Source: Avoscillospira sp045530865
GTDB lineage: Bacteria > Bacillota > Clostridia > Oscillospirales > Oscillospiraceae
Assembly (NCBI GenBank): GCA_045530865.1
Contig: JAZSCX010000078.1
Span: 1-7,980 of the forward strand
Direction: 5' to 3'
Length of the DNA: 7,980 nt
The notes beneath the pieces are model-generated. The model had not been told where the DNA came from. It searched no databases and was given only the letters and a program-made list of their open reading frames with translations. This document shows, piece after piece, positions 5,398 to 7,980 of this stretch. The position numbers were made by a program, and so were the translations under genes. How positions within the stretch are numbered: the stretch's first letter is position 1; each line of letters opens with the position of its first letter.

Positions 5398-6480
5398 TTA
5401 CTGATACCGGATCTCCATGCCGTGAACCACGGTGGGATTGATCTCCACCGTGACCTTGTCGCCCAGCTGGCAGTTGACCTTTGTGACATTACAGACCGTG
5501 TGGAGCATGCCCACATGGCCCAGAACGGGGCACTTTTTGCCATTGATGGCAACATAGAGTTTTTTGCCGAATACCATCTGCTTCAGTCCCTTCAGCACCA
5601 TCCGCAGATTGTCCCGGAAGCGGAACAGATCATTGCCGTGCTCGGCGGTAAAGCCGTGGTACCAGCCCACGGGGATCACGGCGATCCGGGTGGGCTTTTT
5701 GGCGATCCAGCCTGCGCCGTAGCCGCAGGAATGTCCCTTGGGCAGCCAGCGCAGCTCGTCCACTGTGGCTTCGCAGTGTCCAACGCGGCGGAGCTTGGAT
5801 CTGGCAGTCACTCTGCCCAGCAGCGCGGAGCCCAGACGGACGCCGCCTTCGTGCAGATCCGGCCAGCGCAGGAAGGCGTTGGAATTGCAGCAGTGGGGTG
5901 TGCCCGGCTCGATGCCCGCGTCCTCAATGGCCTTGACCACCTGACGGAAGGCTTCGGCCTGCGCCATGGCGATCTTTTCCTTGCCGAAGGAGGAATGGAA
6001 GTGGGTGTAAATGCCGGTAACCGCCAGATTGTCGTTGTAGCGGTAAACAGAGAGGATCTTTTCCGTCTCCTCCGGCAGGAAGCCGTAGCGTCCCATGCCC
6101 GTATCGATCTTCACGTGAACCTCCGCCACCACACCCCGCTGGCCCGCCAGCGCACTGAGGGCGGCAGCCGCTTCGGTGGAGCCCACGGTGGCAATGACGT
6201 CCAGATCCAGCAGCTGCTGCAGCTCCATGGGATCGGTGGTGGGGCGCAGCAGCAGAATCTGCGCGTCGGCGCTCAGCTCCCGGATGGTCAGCGCCTCGGA
6301 AAGCTCCGTGACCGCAAAGCGGCGGATGTCCTCGGACAGGCACAGCTCCGCCATGGGGCGTACCCCCAGCCCGTAGCCGTTGCCCTTCAGCACCGCCCAG
6401 ATGGGCGTGCAGTCGGCTTTCTTTTTCAGCAGCTCCAGATTGTGCAAAATCGCTTCTTTTTCTACAATGTAGGTTTTCAT
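5398..6480 (-). CDS. Alanine-racemase-like PLP enzyme (divergent)
   Basis: A fold-type III PLP enzyme of the alanine racemase family, expected to interconvert L- and D-alanine (or another amino acid) for peptidoglycan. Start at 6480 gives 360 residues. Family landmarks: VLKGNGYGLG with PLP-lysine K32 and Y36; KIDTGMGRYGF with R131; THF with H160; CNSN with S200; VRLGSALLG with R215, which in Alr contacts the PLP ring nitrogen; CGYGAG with Y254, the likely second catalytic base; and IPVGWYHGF (269-277). In the C-terminal barrel the usual RVCMD becomes HVGML: the methionine (M325) stays but the aspartate is a leucine. This makes it a divergent member, perhaps a paralog with another substrate. 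An ATG at 6489 is also in frame, but AAGGGA abuts it; the same motif lies 9 bases before 6480, so 6480 is preferred. No promoter is seen upstream; it may be co-transcribed with the femABX gene across the repeats. Confidence 0.85.
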   Translation of the reverse strand: MKTYIVEKEAILHNLELLKKKADCTPIWAVLKGNGYGLGVRPMAELCLSEDIRRFAVTELSEALTIRELSADAQILLLRPTTDPMELQQLLDLDVIATVGSTEAAAALSALAGQRGVVAEVHVKIDTGMGRYGFLPEETEKILSVYRYNDNLAVTGIYTHFHSSFGKEKIAMAQAEAFRQVVKAIEDAGIEPGTPHCCNSNAFLRWPDLHEGGVRLGSALLGRVTARSKLRRVGHCEATVDELRWLPKGHSCGYGAGWIAKKPTRIAVIPVGWYHGFTAEHGNDLFRFRDNLRMVLKGLKQMVFGKKLYVAINGKKCPVLGHVGMLHTVCNVTKVNCQLGDKVTVEINPTVVHGMEIRYQ

Positions 6481-6485
6481 TGGTC

Positions 6486-6638
6486 TCATTCCCTTTTCGC
6501 CGGATTGTTCTGGATGTACGCCCGAATCTCGTGCAGATCGGTATCATTTCGAACGACGTGTTCATAGAAAGAGGACTGCCAAAAATCAGCATCTGCTGCT
6601 TTTGCAGTCAGTCGCTTAAAAGCGTGGATGATATTCAT
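6486..6638 (-). pseudogene. C-terminal remnant of a REP-associated tyrosine transposase (RAYT, Y1/IS200-like)
   Basis: A 50-codon reading frame, MNIIHAFKRLTAKAADADFW onward, ending ...YIQNNPAKRE. The segment FWQSSFYEHVVRND (residues 19-32) followed by IRAYIQNNPAK closely resembles the C-terminal end of RAYT/TnpA_REP proteins (typically WQ-R-FYDHVIRNE ... I-EYI-NNPAKW). The N-terminal part of roughly 100 residues with the HUH histidines and the catalytic tyrosine is missing: upstream the frame runs into the REP repeat and meets a stop at 6669-6671. The ATG has no ribosome binding site. It is therefore a dead fragment. Its last codons (AAA AGG GAA) form the ribosome binding site of the racemase-like gene, and its TGA overlaps the alternative ATG of that gene at 6487-6489. 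It is too short for usual gene callers. Confidence 0.75.
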
Positions 6639-6642
6639 AAGC

Positions 6643-6672
6643 GTAGGGCGGCCAAGGGTCTGGCCGCCCTAC
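6643..6672 (-). repeat. REP-like palindrome, copy 1
   Basis: A 30 bp perfect palindrome: 12 bp arms GTAGGGCGGCCA and TGGCCGCCCTAC around a 6-base loop (AGGGTC on the plus strand). Each strand begins with GTAG, the tetranucleotide that RAYT transposases recognise at the foot of REP hairpins. It lies 4 bases upstream of the RAYT remnant in that gene's direction. Bases 6647-6672 are identical to 6682-6707. Confidence 0.85.
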
Positions 6673-6681
6673 GGGGGGCTC

Positions 6682-6707
6682 GGCGGCCAAGGGTCTGGCC
6701 GCCCTAC
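6682..6707 (-). repeat. REP-like palindrome, copy 2, overlapping the end of the femABX gene
   Basis: 26 bases identical to copy 1, in direct orientation with a 35 bp period. The stem is GGCGGCCA/TGGCCGCC with a 6-base loop. On the minus strand it reads GTAG then the hairpin; the far side is GAGC instead of CTAC, so only one end carries GTAG. The TAG of this GTAG (6704-6706) is the stop codon of the femABX gene. Confidence 0.85.
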
Positions 6708-7768
6708 TTTATATTGCGGTTTTTGATGAGATAGGCTGTTTTTCTCAGATCCTTGAACAGGCTGGTGCCCTTTTCCACGAACAGGTACACGGGCTTATTC
6801 AGCACCAGATCCATCTCGCCCACAAATTCGGTGAAATCGCCGCCGAAGCCCTTCTTGAACCGGTACAGGCCGTAGAGGGGGTTGTCCTCCGAAAGATCAC
6901 CGGAGACGCCGCGGAAATCGTACACCCGGCAGCCGGTCTCGATGGCCCACTGGATCATGCGCCACTGGAGCAGATAGTTGGGCATCAGGTTGCGGTGCTC
7001 GTTGGAGGAGGCGCCGTAGAGGTACCAGACCTTGTCTCCGTAGTGGATGGCAAGAGTGCCGGCAATGGGTTGTCCCTCATGGAAGGCCATGTACAGGCGG
7101 CAGTGCTCGCCCAGGTTTTCCAGCATGGCGGCAAAGTACTCCGGCTGGCGGGTGACGAAGCCGTCCCGGACGCCGGTGGTCAGCATCAGATCGGCAAAGG
7201 CCGGGATCATCTCCTGCCCGCAGATCTTCACCTCCACGCCCTTTTTCTCTGCCACGCGGATGTTGTAGCGCCATTTCTGGTGGAAACCAGCCTGCACTTC
7301 CTCTTCGGTCTTGCCGTTTACATCCAGACGGAACACGTATTTGGGCTGAATGGCCTCAAAATTCTTGCCGCCCTCCTTGCTTTTGAACCCACAGCTGCGG
7401 AGCATTTCCGCAAAAGCGGTTTGCTCAGAGGAAACATCGGGGTCGATCTTGATGACGTAGGATTTGTGCTCCTTTGCCAGAGCCTTGCAGCCCTCCAGCA
7501 GCTGAGCGAAGGTCTCCCGGTCATCCAGATCGCAGACGGGGCCGCGGCAGGCGTACATCAGGGTGCGGTTGACCATGGGCATTTTCCGGATCATGACAGC
7601 CATAGAGCCTTTGATTTTGCCGTCCTCCCCTCGGACAGCCACGGCCTTCCAGATCCACGCGGGCTTCTGCTTGCCCCAGAGGAAGCTCTGGGCGAAATTG
7701 CCCTTGGGATGGGACTGGACAAAGGCTTCATATTCCTGTAGGGTATCCTGTGTGATCAGTTCATACAT
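6704..7768 (-). CDS. FemABX-family peptidoglycan bridge aminoacyl-transferase
   Basis: FemABX proteins use aminoacyl-tRNA to add amino acids to the stem peptide of lipid II at the inner face of the membrane, building the cross-bridge. The 354-residue product has two GNAT-like halves. Landmarks: FAQSFLWGKQK (25-35), RGPVCD (75-80), VIKIDPDV (105-112), QPKYVFRLDV (141-150), HQKWRYNIRVAEKKGVEV (163-180), WYLYGASSNEHRNLMPNYLL (248-267), YDFRGVSGD (283-291) and LYRFKKGFGGDFTEFVGE (301-318). The coiled-coil arm of staphylococcal FemA (about 420 residues) is not evident, as in many clostridial members. The start is set at ATG 7768 because GGAGA lies 8 bases upstream; a TTG at 7783 lacks a ribosome binding site. 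The stop TAG is part of a REP-like repeat. It lies 32 bases after a sirtuin gene on the same strand, likely one transcript. The amino acid added cannot be predicted. Confidence 0.87.
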   Translation of the reverse strand: MYELITQDTLQEYEAFVQSHPKGNFAQSFLWGKQKPAWIWKAVAVRGEDGKIKGSMAVMIRKMPMVNRTLMYACRGPVCDLDDRETFAQLLEGCKALAKEHKSYVIKIDPDVSSEQTAFAEMLRSCGFKSKEGGKNFEAIQPKYVFRLDVNGKTEEEVQAGFHQKWRYNIRVAEKKGVEVKICGQEMIPAFADLMLTTGVRDGFVTRQPEYFAAMLENLGEHCRLYMAFHEGQPIAGTLAIHYGDKVWYLYGASSNEHRNLMPNYLLQWRMIQWAIETGCRVYDFRGVSGDLSEDNPLYGLYRFKKGFGGDFTEFVGEMDLVLNKPVYLFVEKGTSLFKDLRKTAYLIKNRNIK

Positions 7769-7800
7769 AATAGCGATCTCCAAATCTGGTAGTTTATCAT

Positions 7801-7980
7801 TTATTTCGTGGCCGCTTTCAGTACGGCGCCGATGCTTTCCCGGAAGATCAGGTTGGCTGCGTGGTCATAGGGCGTCTCGTCCCGATTGATGAGCACCAGC
7901 CGGTCGCCCCGGTAGTAGCGGATCAGACCCGCCGCCGGATACACCGTCAGACTGGTGCCGCCCACGATCAGCAGATCGGC
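7801..7980 (-). CDS. NAD-dependent protein deacylase (sirtuin), C-terminal 59 residues
   Basis: The reading frame enters from the right edge and ends at TAA 7801-7803. The visible residues start ADLLIVGGTSLTVYPAAGLI and continue with RLVLINRDETPYDHAANLIF, the C-terminal Rossmann strands of Sir2/CobB proteins: GTSL-VYPAA contacts NAD, and LVLIN followed by an acidic/Thr segment is a standard Sir2 pattern. These enzymes remove acyl groups from protein lysines using NAD. The zinc-binding cysteines and catalytic histidine lie outside the window. It precedes the femABX gene by 32 bases on the same strand with no terminator between them, suggesting co-transcription. The short tail does not allow the substrate class to be told. 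Confidence 0.85.
   Translation of the reverse strand, partial: ADLLIVGGTSLTVYPAAGLIRYYRGDRLVLINRDETPYDHAANLIFRESIGAVLKAATK

Noticed and set aside
5308..6567. A 419-codon plus-strand open frame opposite the racemase-like gene
   Set aside because: It is antisense to a gene with conserved catalytic motifs, starts inside the transketolase C-terminal gene and crosses its strong terminator. It is a composition artefact.
6643..6707. The two palindromes as the start of a CRISPR array
   Set aside because: There are only two units with a 9 bp gap, each unit is itself a full palindrome with GTAG ends, and no cas gene is near. The REP interpretation with the adjacent RAYT remnant fits better.
7769..7783. 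TTG at 7783 as the start of the femABX gene
   Set aside because: There is no ribosome binding site before it. The TTGGAG itself supplies the binding site for the ATG at 7768.

Overview
The window looks like chromosomal DNA of an anaerobic, endospore-forming Clostridia member, most probably of the Oscillospiraceae/Ruminococcaceae type. This rests on a stage II sporulation protein P gene, a transketolase split into two subunits, a Pta-type acetate enzyme, strong AGGAGG-type ribosome binding sites, consensus SigA promoters and GC-rich third codon positions. Genus cannot be fixed from the sequence alone.

Layout. The 5' part of pta (phosphate acetyltransferase, minus strand, cut by the left edge) is divergent from spoIIP (plus). 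A very strong promoter starts 4 bp after the spoIIP stop. It reads into a tRNA-Ser gene that is broken in its D-loop by about 110 bp of palindrome-rich DNA, and then into an intact tRNA-Ser(CGA) closed by a long perfect terminator hairpin. Next come a perfect-consensus promoter and a pyridoxal/pyridoxamine kinase gene, a 239 bp gap with two hairpins and a promoter, and the two transketolase genes (N-terminal then C-terminal subunit) ending at a strong terminator.

From the right edge the genes run leftward on the minus strand: the tail of a Sir2-type NAD-dependent deacylase, a FemABX-family peptidoglycan aminoacyl-transferase, two copies of a GTAG-headed REP palindrome, a 50-codon C-terminal remnant of a REP-associated tyrosine transposase (RAYT), and an alanine-racemase-like gene. 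The last converges on the transketolase pair.

Functions. pta and the transketolases belong to central carbon metabolism (acetate/ATP formation, pentose phosphates). The kinase makes PLP, the cofactor of the racemase-like enzyme. The racemase-like enzyme and the FemABX protein both fit peptidoglycan precursor and cross-bridge chemistry, and SpoIIP remodels peptidoglycan during engulfment. No defence system or large mobile element is visible. The most notable content lies between genes: a decayed RAYT/REP unit that touches both neighbouring genes (it supplies the stop codon of one and the ribosome binding site of the other), and a tRNA-Ser gene interrupted by a structured insertion, whose promoter appears to have been left to the downstream tRNA.
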